Source of the DNA: Prolixibacteraceae bacterium
GTDB taxonomy: Bacteria; Bacteroidota; Bacteroidia; Bacteroidales; Prolixibacteraceae
NCBI GenBank assembly: GCA_019856515.1
Contig: CP082230.1
Location: 3,968,001-4,032,000 of the forward strand
DNA: 64,000 nt
Reading direction: 5' to 3'
Part shown: positions 8,806 through 17,400 of the stretch, piece after piece
Layout of the letters: each line of letters begins with the position of its first letter
Numbering within the stretch: the stretch's first letter is position 1
Position numbers and translations under genes: made by a program
Notes under the pieces: generated by a model
The model's database searches: none
What the model saw: the letters and a program-made list of their open reading frames with translations, nothing else
What the model was told of the DNA's origin: nothing

Positions 8806-10317
8806 ATGAAGATAGGTGAGATCTTAATAAATGTCGCATCTTGTGGATTGTGCTTTGCAATACCTCATGTTGCAATGTCTCAAAAGACCAAGTCGTTAGA
8901 AGAGTATAACGTAGTTGTTTTTACAGCAGATGACCTAGGTCCAGCTGGAATGGGATTAAACTCATTTGGAGGTGAGGTGAAAGAGTTGACACCTCATTTA
9001 GATAGTTTTGCTAAAAAAGGAGTACGATTCCGAAATGCACATGTCAACAGTGCAATATGTATGCCTAGTCGAGGAACCATCGCTACTGGTCAATATGGTT
9101 TCCATTCGGGGCATCATGGTTTTATCTATGCAAATGAGGAGGTGCCTACCATGATGGAGCAGTTTCAAGCTAGTGGCTATCAAACGGGAGTGTTGGGTAA
9201 GGTTGCTCACTCTTCGGCTAAATTCTCAACTCGATGGGACTACTATAAGTTGAAAAAGAGTCTAGGGAGCGGGCGTAATCCAGATAAATATTATCACTAT
9301 ACCAAAGAGTTTATTCAGAACTGTCAACAGAAGAATGAACCATTCTATCTCATGGTTAACTCCCATGATCCACACCGTCCTTATTATGATCCACAAAAAG
9401 GCCTACAACCAGGAGCATCCCATCCTTCTAAGGTTTACTCTCCGGATGAGGTATTTATTCCAAAGTTCCTCGCTGACCTTCCTCAAGTAAGAAGAGAAAT
9501 GTCACAATACTACTCTTCAACAAGAAGACTCGATGATACTTTTAAAAGGGTGATGGATGCACTTTCTGAATCTTCTGTTTTGGATCATACCATCGTAATA
9601 TTTTTATCGGACAATGGTATTGCTATGCCTTTCTCCAAAGCGAATTGTTACTTAAAATCGACACAAACATCGATGTTTGTATATGCCCCATCTCTATTTA
9701 AACCACATCAAGTGAAAGATGAGTATGTCTCTACAATAGACCTGTATCCTACCATTATGGATCTGTTGAAGCTCTCTGCACCTAAAGAGGTCGATGGTGC
9801 TTCATTTCTTCCCCTACTAAAGGGAAAGCATCAAAGAGATCGTAATAGTGTATTTACACAAATTGACTATATTAATAGGGCTGGAGAGTATCCAATGAGA
9901 TGCATTCAAGATAAAAGTTATGGTTACATCTTTAACCCTTGGAGTGATGGAAAAAGAACCTATCATAATGCCAATGAGGGGAAAGTGCTTCAAGCGATGA
10001 AAGAGAGTGTGGAGATGCTGCATCAAAAACGTGTAGATCTTTTTAGATATCGTGCTGTCGAAGAGTTCTATGATCTTAAAAGCGATCCCGACTGCTTGAA
10101 TAACCTTATTGATAACCCTCGTTTTGCAAAACAAGTACGACAATATAGAGATAAGATGAGAAAGACAATGAAACGAACCAATGATCCTTTAATTAGTTCG
10201 TTTGAGCTTTTAAATACTCCTGAAGAGATGTATGTTGAAACCCATCGAATCTATACTGAGGTAATGCCTTTCCGTAAAGGAGATAACCGTAAATATGAGA
10301 AATCACTTCGTGATTGA
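8806..10317 (+). CDS. Sulfatase, formylglycine-dependent (S1 family), secreted
   Basis: A 503-aa sulfatase read from ATG at 8806; the open frame extends to a TTG at 8788, but the ATG gives a compact signal peptide (hydrophobic core about residues 5-20, likely cleavage near AMSQ). VVVFTADDLG supplies the metal-binding Asp pair, and AICMPSRGTIATGQ holds the C-x-P-S-R formylglycine motif (Cys85). HDPHRPYYD and FLSDNGIAMPF match later metal and sulfate-contact segments, and EFYDLKSDPDCLNNL is the usual C-terminal element. It differs clearly from its divergent neighbour and resembles heparan N-sulfatase-like S1 members, but subfamily and substrate assignment needs comparison with SulfAtlas. Activity would require an anaerobic sulfatase-maturing enzyme, which is not in the window. 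Confidence 0.93.
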   Translation: MKIGEILINVASCGLCFAIPHVAMSQKTKSLEEYNVVVFTADDLGPAGMGLNSFGGEVKELTPHLDSFAKKGVRFRNAHVNSAICMPSRGTIATGQYGFHSGHHGFIYANEEVPTMMEQFQASGYQTGVLGKVAHSSAKFSTRWDYYKLKKSLGSGRNPDKYYHYTKEFIQNCQQKNEPFYLMVNSHDPHRPYYDPQKGLQPGASHPSKVYSPDEVFIPKFLADLPQVRREMSQYYSSTRRLDDTFKRVMDALSESSVLDHTIVIFLSDNGIAMPFSKANCYLKSTQTSMFVYAPSLFKPHQVKDEYVSTIDLYPTIMDLLKLSAPKEVDGASFLPLLKGKHQRDRNSVFTQIDYINRAGEYPMRCIQDKSYGYIFNPWSDGKRTYHNANEGKVLQAMKESVEMLHQKRVDLFRYRAVEEFYDLKSDPDCLNNLIDNPRFAKQVRQYRDKMRKTMKRTNDPLISSFELLNTPEEMYVETHRIYTEVMPFRKGDNRKYEKSLRD

Positions 10318-10405
10318 GTAATATACGTTCTATATTGAAACAATGGAACGAAAGAACAATCGAAACTTTAATATAGAATGGATAAAGGTACTCACAGATC
10401 GCTAC

Positions 10406-10575
10406 ATCATAGTAGTCTGCTTCTACCTTCTTTCGACCCTCATTCTACTATGATCTATATAATGGTCACATATGGTTCATCTACTGTTCACACAAAATGT
10501 GACGGAGATATAAGTAATATATGACCAATATGTGACCATTATATGAACAAAAGACGAAGGAGGGTAGGAGCAGAC
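10406..10575. repeat. Long imperfect inverted repeat (possible MITE-like element)
   Basis: An outer arm at 10415-10435 (starting GTCTGCTTCTACC) pairs with 10555-10575 with a few mismatches, and an inner arm TATAATGGTCACATA (10458-10472) pairs perfectly with 10529-10543. A further local stem, ATCATAGTAG (10406-10415) with CTACTATGAT (10445-10454), lies on the left side only. It sits in the 386-bp gap between convergent genes, which otherwise holds a weak hairpin at 10328-10378 and no gene. It could be a miniature transposable element or a large bidirectional terminator. Confidence 0.6.
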
Positions 10576-10663
10576 ACCTATCGTCGTGCTTTAGGATATA
10601 AAGCAAACAGATCTTTTTTGTATTGAAATTTCATGGGTCGAACTCTCTTTAGAGACATAAAAA

Positions 10664-10692
10664 AAGGAAGTGATCCATAGATACACTTCCTT
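10664..10692 (-). terminator. Rho-independent terminator of the lptF/G-like gene
   Basis: AAGGAAGTG (10664-10672) pairs with CACTTCCTT (10684-10692). Read on the minus strand the stem is followed by a run of T, just after the stop codon at 10704. Confidence 0.8.
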
Positions 10693-10703
10693 GTAATTCA
10701 GTT

Positions 10704-11795
10704 CTATTTAGATGCCCATCGATATATGAAGAGGGCAATGATTGTATAGACTATATTGGGGATCCAAACAGCGATAAATGGATCGGTACTACCACTTACT
10801 GCAAATACTTTGGTGATCTGCATAAACATGATATAAGAGAAGCTAAGAAGCAGCCCTAATGCAATGTGAAGTCCAATGCCTCCCCTGGTCTTACGGGATG
10901 CAAGTGCTACACCAATAATAGTAAGAATAAAGGTGGAGAATGGGCCTGAAGTTCTTTCATGTTTCATGATAAGATACTCTTCAAGGTTTGATACTCCTCT
11001 TAGCTTTTGACTCTCGATGTAGTCGTTAAGCTCAAAAAGATTCATCTTCTCAGCCTCATTAACACGCGTCTTGAACTCTTTCGGATGAATTGTTAAAGTG
11101 GTGTCAATTTTCTTTCCAAATGTGAGTGTCTCTTTTCCACTCTTGTCGATATCACGAATATAGTAGTCGTGGATGGTCCACTTCTCTTTCTCTTTATCCC
11201 ATCGAATATATTGAGACATAAGTTTTGAAACAAGCTTATTGTTTTCCACTCTCTCTAGAGAGAAACGGTGTCCTGTATCTGTGTTTACATTATATCGACT
11301 CATATACATATAAACCCCAGGTTGTATCTGTTTGTGGATGTTGCTCTCCGTATTGTAGTACTTCCCTTTGATATAGGTGTTCTTGAAGTCTAGCATCTTG
11401 ATGTTGGAGTGTGGGATAACAAAGTTACCCAATATCCAAGACATCGACCCAATAAGGAACGCAGAGACCAAATAAGGACGCATTAGACGCCTATAGGTAA
11501 CTCCTCCTGCAAGAATACCAATGATCTCAGAGTTTGATGCCATCTTCGATGTGAAGAAGATCACTGAGATAAAGGTGAAAAGACCAATAAAAAGGTTGGC
11601 AAAGTAAGGTATCCAATTTAAATAGAAATCAAAAATGATTGCTTTCAATGGAGCTTCACTGTCAATAAAATCATCCACATGTTCACTAATATCAAATACA
11701 ATAGAGATACTTAAGATTAGTGTGATGGAAAGGAAGAAAGTTCCGAGGAACTTTCTTATGATATAATAATCAATTTTTTGTAAGAATGGCTTCAT
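10704..11795 (-). CDS. LptF/LptG family permease (YjgP/YjgQ)
   Basis: A 363-aa inner membrane protein with the LptF/LptG layout: an N-terminal region IIRKFLGTFFLSITLILSI and a second hydrophobic segment near 50-85, then a third around 100-125, a large periplasmic beta-jellyroll domain (about 135-275), and three further helices near the C-terminus. This family forms the membrane part of the LptB2FG ABC exporter that extracts lipopolysaccharide from the inner membrane. Length fits. LptF and LptG are hard to tell apart from one sequence, so no symbol is given. It follows tgt on the same strand after 23 bp, an arrangement found in many Bacteroidota, and probably shares its transcript. Confidence 0.9.
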   Translation of the reverse strand: MKPFLQKIDYYIIRKFLGTFFLSITLILSISIVFDISEHVDDFIDSEAPLKAIIFDFYLNWIPYFANLFIGLFTFISVIFFTSKMASNSEIIGILAGGVTYRRLMRPYLVSAFLIGSMSWILGNFVIPHSNIKMLDFKNTYIKGKYYNTESNIHKQIQPGVYMYMSRYNVNTDTGHRFSLERVENNKLVSKLMSQYIRWDKEKEKWTIHDYYIRDIDKSGKETLTFGKKIDTTLTIHPKEFKTRVNEAEKMNLFELNDYIESQKLRGVSNLEEYLIMKHERTSGPFSTFILTIIGVALASRKTRGGIGLHIALGLLLSFSYIMFMQITKVFAVSGSTDPFIAVWIPNIVYTIIALFIYRWASK

Positions 11796-11818
11796 ATGCT
11801 GCGCTTCTTAATTTAGTA

Positions 11819-12949
11819 TTATAACCTTCTACTAAGTTGCTTCACCATGCGCTCTTTCCATTCTGGGAAGGTTCCATCTAGGATCTGCTTTCTGGCCTCT
11901 CTAACCAATGAAAGATAGAACGTAAGGTTATGAATACTTCCAATTTGAGCGCCTAACATCTCTTTCGATTTATATAGGTGTCTTACATATGCTTTTGTGT
12001 AAGAATGGTCTACGTAAGATGTTCCTGAAGGGTCCAATGGACTAAAGTCGTTTGCCCACTTTTGGTTTCTCATATTCATGATGCCGTTCCATGTGAATAA
12101 CATACCATTACGACCATTTCTTGTGGGCATAACGCAGTCAAACATATCAACACCACGATCAATATTCTCTAGAATGTTAACGGGAGTTCCTACACCCATT
12201 AGATATCTTGGTTTGTTTTCTGGTAGAACATCATTCACTACTTCTACCATAGAGTACATATCTTCTTCGCTCTCTCCTACAGATAGCCCTCCAATAGCAT
12301 ATCCATCGCGTTCGAAACTCGCTACATGCTCTGCTGCTTTAACACGAAGATCTTTATAAACACAACCCTGTACAATTGGGAATAGTGTTTGGCTATAACC
12401 ATATTTAGGTTCTGTTTCATCAAAACGCTTGATACAACGTTCTAACCATCTTTGTGTTAATGCTAAAGATTTTTTTGCATAACCATAGTCTGAATCACCA
12501 GGAGTACATTCGTCGAAAGCCATGATGATGTCAGCTCCAATAGTACGCTGGGTGTCCATCACACTCTCTGGAGTGAAAAGGTGTTTCGATCCATCGATAT
12601 GAGAGCTAAATTCAGCCCCTTCTTCTGTGATCTTACGGATATCTCCAAGAGAGAAGACCTGAAATCCACCACTGTCCGTTAGAATGGGACCATTCCAACC
12701 ATTAAATTTATGTAGTCCACCTGCTTTCTCTAGGGTGTCTAGTCCTGGACGCAAGTAAAGGTGGTATGTATTTCCTAATATAATTTGTGCTTTGACATCA
12801 TCGGTCAAATCTTTCAGGTGCAATCCCTTTACGGATCCAATAGTCCCCACAGGCATAAAAATAGGCGTTTCGATTTCACCATGATCGGTAGTGATCTTTC
12901 CTGCCCTTGCTTTGGTTCCTTTTCCCTTATGTATGAGTTCGAACTTCAC
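11819..12949 (-). CDS. tgt: tRNA-guanine(34) transglycosylase
   Basis: A 376-aa TGT enzyme, which exchanges guanine 34 for a queuosine precursor in tRNAs with GUN anticodons. Recognisable signatures are FMPVGTIGSVKGL, LGNTYHLYLRPG, the DSGGFQVFSLG segment with the general acid/base Asp, the GGLSVGE loop, RYLMGVGTP, and the nucleophile loop GVDMFDCVMPTRNGRNG. The region that carries three zinc-binding cysteines in the E. coli and Zymomonas enzymes (C-x-C-x-x-C) reads DPSGTSYVDHSYTKAYVRHL here, so those cysteines are absent, although the later SIHNL histidine remains. I recall the same replacement in other Bacteroidota TGTs. It is the first gene of a likely tgt-lptF/G operon. The family assignment is secure; metal content is uncertain. 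Confidence 0.95.
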   Translation of the reverse strand: MKFELIHKGKGTKARAGKITTDHGEIETPIFMPVGTIGSVKGLHLKDLTDDVKAQIILGNTYHLYLRPGLDTLEKAGGLHKFNGWNGPILTDSGGFQVFSLGDIRKITEEGAEFSSHIDGSKHLFTPESVMDTQRTIGADIIMAFDECTPGDSDYGYAKKSLALTQRWLERCIKRFDETEPKYGYSQTLFPIVQGCVYKDLRVKAAEHVASFERDGYAIGGLSVGESEEDMYSMVEVVNDVLPENKPRYLMGVGTPVNILENIDRGVDMFDCVMPTRNGRNGMLFTWNGIMNMRNQKWANDFSPLDPSGTSYVDHSYTKAYVRHLYKSKEMLGAQIGSIHNLTFYLSLVREARKQILDGTFPEWKERMVKQLSRRL

Positions 12950-13219
12950 GTTGTCTAATTTTTAAAATAACATGCAAATATATGAGAAAATGATCCATCA
13001 TTCTCACTCTCGCTAAGCGACAAAGATAATCAATATCTAATGAAACGGAGGGATTTATCTAAAAGGATCCTCTGTATAGATCTTTTTTTAATTACAAAAC
13101 CGATAGCCTTCAATTTTTAGATAACGCGATGAAACACTTTCTTGTGAATTAAATTATATGTAATTTTGATTAGTGTAAAGTTAGTTAACAAGAGTTATTT
13201 ACGAAACTAAAGTTGTTAT

Positions 13220-14386
13220 ATGCCTCTGAATCATGAGTTTTTCTCATCTTTGTTCCCTCGATTTAATTTTGCGGAACTGACTATTCTAGAGATAATCATT
13301 CTATCGATCATACTTTTTTATTTTGTCTTCTATATTATTACTGACTTTCGTCATCTTTTATTTTACCGTAAGCGAACAACAGCTTCTGGTGATTATCAAA
13401 AGAGCGTATCAATAATATTGTCAACTAAAAATGAGTTTGATGTCCTACAGCCTGTTTTAGAATCATTGCTTAAGCAGGACTATCATGATTTTGAGGTGGT
13501 CGTTGTCGACGACTGCTCAGAAGACCGTACTCCGATAGCTCTTCAGAAAATGTCTTTAGAGTACCCACAACTTGTATTTACTCGTATCTTCAATGAAACT
13601 GAATTCAATAATGCATTGACTTTGTCAGTAGGGACAAGAGCTGCTTCTAAAGAGTGGTTGCTGTTTCTTACACCCAATATGCGTCCGGTAAAAAAAGATT
13701 ACTTGAAGACATTGATGGCCGGTGTGAAAGAGGATGATATCTTGGTTCAAGGTTTATGTAATTATGAGCCTGTGAAATCTTGGAGTAACTACTTCTTGCG
13801 CCTTCATATCATCAAGTATGGAATAGACCATTTTAGCAATAGTCAAATAAATGGTTTGGTCCCTGCCTTACCATATAACATAGCTTATAAGCGACATCAT
13901 TTTACCGATACCAAAGGATTTAGAGCGTTTCTTGATGAGAGATTCTATATCAATGAATGGTATGCTCACTCTTTAACACAGACATCCAAGCAGCTGGCTA
14001 TTGTGATGGACCCTAGAGCCAAGGTTCTCTTAAATGATCCATATGATAAGTGCGATTATTTAAACCAAAGGGAGAAGTATTTGTTGATGAAGAAGAGGTA
14101 TGGTTTCGGTCAAAAGGTAATGCAATGGTTAAAGAATTGGGGATGGCCTGTCTCGTTCATCTCTCTACTTTTACTTATTGTATGTTCAAAATATCGTGTT
14201 TGGGGTCTCTTGCTATTCTCTTTGGGAAGCTTGATACATATGCTAATCACAAGATGGATAACAAAAAAAATACAAGAAAAGAATTTCGTACTATTTGAAT
14301 ATATCTCACGTCTCTTTTGGCCATTCTATAGTTTTAATTTTTGGTTGAAATTTAGAATTCAAAGACAAAGAAGAAGATGGAGTTGA
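13220..14386 (+). CDS. Membrane-anchored family 2 glycosyltransferase
   Basis: A 388-aa protein with a hydrophobic helix at about residues 20-42 (IIILSIILFYFVFYIITDF), a GT-A domain starting at VSIILSTKNE and containing VVVVDDCSEDRTP with the nucleotide-binding aspartates, and C-terminal membrane helices near 310-345. The layout resembles GT2 enzymes acting at the cytoplasmic face of the inner membrane on lipid-linked or surface glycans. Acceptor and donor are unknown. A TAATTTTG box at 13161-13168 with TTG at 13142-13144 may be its promoter. Its last ten bases overlap the sigma factor start, so the two are likely co-translated. Confidence 0.88.
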   Translation: MPLNHEFFSSLFPRFNFAELTILEIIILSIILFYFVFYIITDFRHLLFYRKRTTASGDYQKSVSIILSTKNEFDVLQPVLESLLKQDYHDFEVVVVDDCSEDRTPIALQKMSLEYPQLVFTRIFNETEFNNALTLSVGTRAASKEWLLFLTPNMRPVKKDYLKTLMAGVKEDDILVQGLCNYEPVKSWSNYFLRLHIIKYGIDHFSNSQINGLVPALPYNIAYKRHHFTDTKGFRAFLDERFYINEWYAHSLTQTSKQLAIVMDPRAKVLLNDPYDKCDYLNQREKYLLMKKRYGFGQKVMQWLKNWGWPVSFISLLLLIVCSKYRVWGLLLFSLGSLIHMLITRWITKKIQEKNFVLFEYISRLFWPFYSFNFWLKFRIQRQRRRWS

Positions 14387-14988
14387 GCGCAGAAAAGGAG
14401 TTGAATTGTGATCATATCTGGGTGGTTAAGGCATTGGCTGGTAGTAGTGTGGCATATGCTGAACTACTACAGCGTCATTATGGCCCCGTATACCAATGGG
14501 TAAGGAGTGCTGTTCTTTCCGATCAAGAGGCGGAAGATATATCTATCGAAGCCTTTACCAAAGCCTTTCTAAACCTCTCTTCATATAATAAAGAGTATGC
14601 TTTTAGTACATGGATTTTTCGTATTGCAAAAAATCACTGTATCGACTATCTGCGTAAGAGATCTCTCCCTCTAACCTTCACCGACCAAGCCTATCTGTTG
14701 GAGCAGGGAATGCACCAAAGTTTTTCTGAAAATAGTGAAACCCCCGAAACGATTCTTCATAAACGTGACTTTACTTGTGCTGTCCATGGAATGGTTGCTT
14801 GTTTAAGTCCTCAATATAGTAAATTGATCGAATTGAGATATTTTCATGATTATTCTTATGAGGAGATCTCAAAAGCACTAAATTTGTCGGTCGATATAAT
14901 TAAAGTTCAATTGTTTCGTGCCAAGAAACGACTTCGTGTATTGGTCGATAAAGATGGCGGTAGAAACTCTCTGGGCTTTGAGATATAA
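14377..14988 (+). CDS. Sigma-70 family RNA polymerase sigma factor (ECF-like)
   Basis: A 203-aa sigma factor with region 2 (from LLQRHYGPVYQWVR through EDISIEAFTKAFLNL to FSTWIFRIAKNHCIDYLRKR) and region 4 (LSPQYSKLIELRYFHDYSYEEISKALNLSVDIIKVQLFRAKKRL, a helix-turn-helix). There is no region 1.1 or 3, as in ECF sigma factors. The ATG at 14377 lies inside the upstream glycosyltransferase gene, and rsmG begins eight bases after the stop. No anti-sigma gene lies next to it, which makes it different from FecIR-type ECF pairs and similar to the stand-alone sigma factors of Bacteroidota that accompany housekeeping genes. Its regulon is unknown. Confidence 0.92.
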   Translation: MELSAEKELNCDHIWVVKALAGSSVAYAELLQRHYGPVYQWVRSAVLSDQEAEDISIEAFTKAFLNLSSYNKEYAFSTWIFRIAKNHCIDYLRKRSLPLTFTDQAYLLEQGMHQSFSENSETPETILHKRDFTCAVHGMVACLSPQYSKLIELRYFHDYSYEEISKALNLSVDIIKVQLFRAKKRLRVLVDKDGGRNSLGFEI

Positions 14989-14996
14989 AATTAAGT

Positions 14997-15617
14997 ATGG
15001 ATATTATTTTAAAATATTTCCCCGATTTAACGGAGGAACAGAAGCGACGCTTTGAGATGCTTGAAGCATTGTATGCTGAGTGGAACGAAAAAATCAATGT
15101 GATTTCTCGTAAAGATGTGGAACATCTATATGAAAAACATGTTCTGCACTCTCTCTCTATTGCTAAAGTTATGTGCTTCGAACCAGGTACACGTGTTCTG
15201 GATGTTGGTACAGGTGGTGGATTCCCAGGGGTCCCTTTGGCGATCTTATTCCCCGAAACTGAATTCCTTTGTGTGGATGCCATAGGAAAGAAAATAACCG
15301 TAGTTAATGGGGTATGTGAAGCATTGGGTTTAACCAATATAAAAGGGGAGCATAAGCGTGTTCAAAACGTGAAAGAGAAGTTCGATTTTATTGTGAGTCG
15401 TGCTGTCACTGCTTTCCCAAAATTTGTTGCCATGTCTCGCCCTGTGGTGAGTAAAAAATCTTTTAACAGATTGGCTAATGGAATTTTATACATAAAAGGG
15501 GGCGATTTTACAGAAGAGATTGCTACCTTTGCCGACAAATGTAGCGTTTATCCTATCCCAGAATTTTTTGAAGAAGAATTCTTTGAGACGAAAAAAGTGA
15601 TACATTTAGAGCTATAG
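14997..15617 (+). CDS. rsmG: 16S rRNA (guanine(527)-N(7))-methyltransferase
   Basis: A 206-aa RsmG (GidB). The Rossmann SAM-binding motif VLDVGTGGGFPGVPLAILFPE starts near residue 67, preceded by the family segment LYAEWNEKINVISRKDVEHLYEKHVLHSL and followed by FDFIVSRAVTAFPKF. It methylates G527 of 16S rRNA in the 530 loop. Length is normal. It follows the sigma factor by eight bases and precedes rpmH, with an independent promoter in the gap. A minus-strand frame over it is a shadow. Confidence 0.95.
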   Translation: MDIILKYFPDLTEEQKRRFEMLEALYAEWNEKINVISRKDVEHLYEKHVLHSLSIAKVMCFEPGTRVLDVGTGGGFPGVPLAILFPETEFLCVDAIGKKITVVNGVCEALGLTNIKGEHKRVQNVKEKFDFIVSRAVTAFPKFVAMSRPVVSKKSFNRLANGILYIKGGDFTEEIATFADKCSVYPIPEFFEEEFFETKKVIHLEL

Positions 15618-15705
15618 TCCCGTTGGACTGTGGTGATTGCTGCGTATTTATTTGGATTTAAAGTCTATATAAATAGCGAATTTTTAAAAATAGAAACCGC
15701 TTAGT

Positions 15706-15735
15706 TTGGTAGAGCAAAAAAAAGAATTATTTTTG
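15706..15735 (+). promoter_or_regulatory. Bacteroidota-type promoter for rpmH
   Basis: TTTG with TTG at 15706-15708 and TATTTTTG at 15728-15735 are separated by 19 bases, matching the TTG-N19-TAnnTTTG consensus of the Bacteroidota primary sigma factor. It lies 44 bases before the rpmH start. Confidence 0.65.
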
Positions 15736-15779
15736 CAGACCGAAATATTTAGCGAATATAATCAGAAAAAGTATACCCG

Positions 15780-15938
15780 ATGAAAAGAACATTTCAACCA
15801 TCGAACAGAAAGAGACGTAACAAACACGGGTTCAGAGAGAGAATGTCTACTGTGAACGGACGTAAAGTTTTGAAAGCTCGTAGAGCAAAAGGTCGTAAGA
15901 AACTATCTGTTTCTGACGAGCCACGTCACAAAGCATAA
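15780..15938 (+). CDS. rpmH: 50S ribosomal protein L34
   Basis: A 52-codon gene. The product begins [18 protein letters not shown] and continues through [19 protein letters not shown], the nearly invariant L34 sequence, and then carries a short Bacteroidota-like tail ending in PRHKA. It is a highly basic protein of the large ribosomal subunit. It has its own promoter (15706-15735) and terminator (15980-16012), so it is probably transcribed alone. The usual dnaA or rnpA neighbours are absent, as is common in this phylum. Confidence 0.97.
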   Translation: MKRTFQPSNRKRRNKHGFRERMSTVNGRKVLKARRAKGRKKLSVSDEPRHKA

Positions 15939-15979
15939 GCTTATCCGGTTTCGGATAATTCTTTGGAATGATTTAAGAG

Positions 15980-16012
15980 AGGTAAAGAGTCGATGTTCTT
16001 TACCTTTTTTTT
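15980..16012 (+). terminator. Terminator downstream of rpmH
   Basis: AGGTAAAGA (15980-15988) pairs with TCTTTACCT (15997-16005) around an 8-nt loop, followed by an uninterrupted T-run. Confidence 0.85.
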
Positions 16013-16046
16013 GTGTTTAAAAAATAAAAAACTAAAAGGTCTTTTT

Positions 16047-16074
16047 TTGCAACCCCCGAATATGTTTATCTTTA
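16047..16074 (+). promoter_or_regulatory. Putative promoter for mqnE
   Basis: TTG at 16047-16049 and TATCTTTA at 16067-16074 lie 17 bases apart and end 18 bases before the mqnE ATG. The last position of the -7 box is A rather than G, so the call is tentative. Confidence 0.4.
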
Positions 16075-16092
16075 CAAAAAATGTTTTGAGAG

Positions 16093-17217
16093 ATGCAAAG
16101 AATAAAAGAACTTATATACGAAAAGCTCTCCAATGACTCTAAGTTCCTTCCAATTGTTGAGAAGGTGTTTGGTGGAGAGCGTTTGGTTAGAGAAGAGGGA
16201 ATGCTTCTTTACCAAGAGGCTGAGTTGCCTCTGTTGGGCTTATTGGCCGAGGTCGTACGACGTCGTATCAATGGCACACAGGTTACTTTCAATCGTAATT
16301 TCCATTTCGAACCGACCAATATATGCATGAAAAATTGTGCATTTTGTTCCTATAAACGTCGTTTTAATGAAGAGGGCGCGTGGGAAGAAGGTATTGAAGA
16401 GCTTCGTGAAACGATCAAAAAGTATAAGGATAAAAAGGTGACCGAAGTCCATATCACAGGAGGGGTACACCCCGACAGAGGTTTAGATTACTACTGTGAC
16501 ATGGTCAGAGTGATCAAAGAAGAGATGCCCGAACTACATGTAAAGGCCTTTTCTGCTGTAGAGATCGAAGCGATATGCAAGATATCAAAGGTGGACTTTA
16601 AAACAGGTCTTATGGCGCTTAAAGAGGCTGGCTTAGGCTCTATCCCTGGTGGTGGCGCAGAGATATTCGATGAAGAGGTGCGAAAACAGATAAGTCCTGA
16701 TAAAGCGACTTCTGAAGAGTGGCTAGATATTCATGAAACAGCACATGGTTTGGGAATGAAAACCAATGCCACGATGTTGTATGGATTGATTGAAGACTAT
16801 AGCCACCGCTTAGACCACATGGAACGTCTTAGGTCGTTACAAGATAAAACAGACGGTTTCAATACGTTTATCCCACTGAAGTTTCGACGTTATAACAACG
16901 CTTTCTCACATGTTGAGGAGTCGACCACTACGGAAGATCTAAGAAACTATGCTATCTCAAGGATCTATGTCGATAATATACCTCATCTAAAAGCCTACTG
17001 GCCTATGATTGGTAAAGAGGTGGCACAGTTATCTCTATCATACGGTGTGGATGACCTCGATGGTACGATTGACGACTCAACCAAGATCTATTCGATGGCG
17101 GGAGCAGTACAAAATCCGAGTTCCACAACCCAAGAGCTAGTAGGGATGATTCATGATGCAGGTAAAACAGCTGCTGAAAGAGATACCTTGTATAATATTA
17201 TCGAACGCTTCGAATAG
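16093..17217 (+). CDS. mqnE: Aminofutalosine synthase, radical SAM enzyme
   Basis: A 374-aa radical SAM protein. The cluster motif CMKNCAFCSYKR (C-x3-C-x2-C) lies near residue 77, followed by VTEVHITGGVHPD. The segment EAGLGSIPGGGAEIF is characteristic of MqnE and its CofH and MqnC relatives, and the C-terminal half (FIPLKFRRYNNAF, DDLDGTIDDSTKIYSMAGA) agrees best with MqnE. MqnE joins SAM-derived adenosyl radical to 3-(carboxyvinyl)oxybenzoate in the futalosine route to menaquinone. No other mqn gene is in the window, so the pathway is inferred from one enzyme. MqnC or a CofH-like protein is the main alternative. Confidence 0.85.
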   Translation: MQRIKELIYEKLSNDSKFLPIVEKVFGGERLVREEGMLLYQEAELPLLGLLAEVVRRRINGTQVTFNRNFHFEPTNICMKNCAFCSYKRRFNEEGAWEEGIEELRETIKKYKDKKVTEVHITGGVHPDRGLDYYCDMVRVIKEEMPELHVKAFSAVEIEAICKISKVDFKTGLMALKEAGLGSIPGGGAEIFDEEVRKQISPDKATSEEWLDIHETAHGLGMKTNATMLYGLIEDYSHRLDHMERLRSLQDKTDGFNTFIPLKFRRYNNAFSHVEESTTTEDLRNYAISRIYVDNIPHLKAYWPMIGKEVAQLSLSYGVDDLDGTIDDSTKIYSMAGAVQNPSSTTQELVGMIHDAGKTAAERDTLYNIIERFE

Positions 17218-17291
17218 TATGACCAAAACGAGCTGATTTGGAAAAAAAATAGGATCATATCTATAGTGTATTGGATGTGTCGCAAATAGAA

Positions 17292-17324
17292 AGAGAGTTA
17301 TATCGTAGATATGGCTCTCTTTTT
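17292..17324 (+). terminator. Terminator downstream of mqnE
   Basis: AGAGAG (17292-17297) pairs with CTCTCT (17315-17320), with an inner TATC/GATA stem, followed by TTTTT. The -33 element of the next promoter overlaps its end. Confidence 0.7.
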
Positions 17325-17357
17325 GTTGAATTATTCATTCGCATATCTGTATATTTG
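17325..17357 (+). promoter_or_regulatory. Promoter of the PASTA-ddl gene cluster
   Basis: TTG at 17326-17328 and TATATTTG at 17350-17357 are 21 bases apart, matching the Bacteroidota consensus. It lies 43 bases before the PASTA gene start. Confidence 0.6.
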
Positions 17358-17400
17358 TATCATAATGAGAAAGTCATCAATAATCACATAATATTACAGT

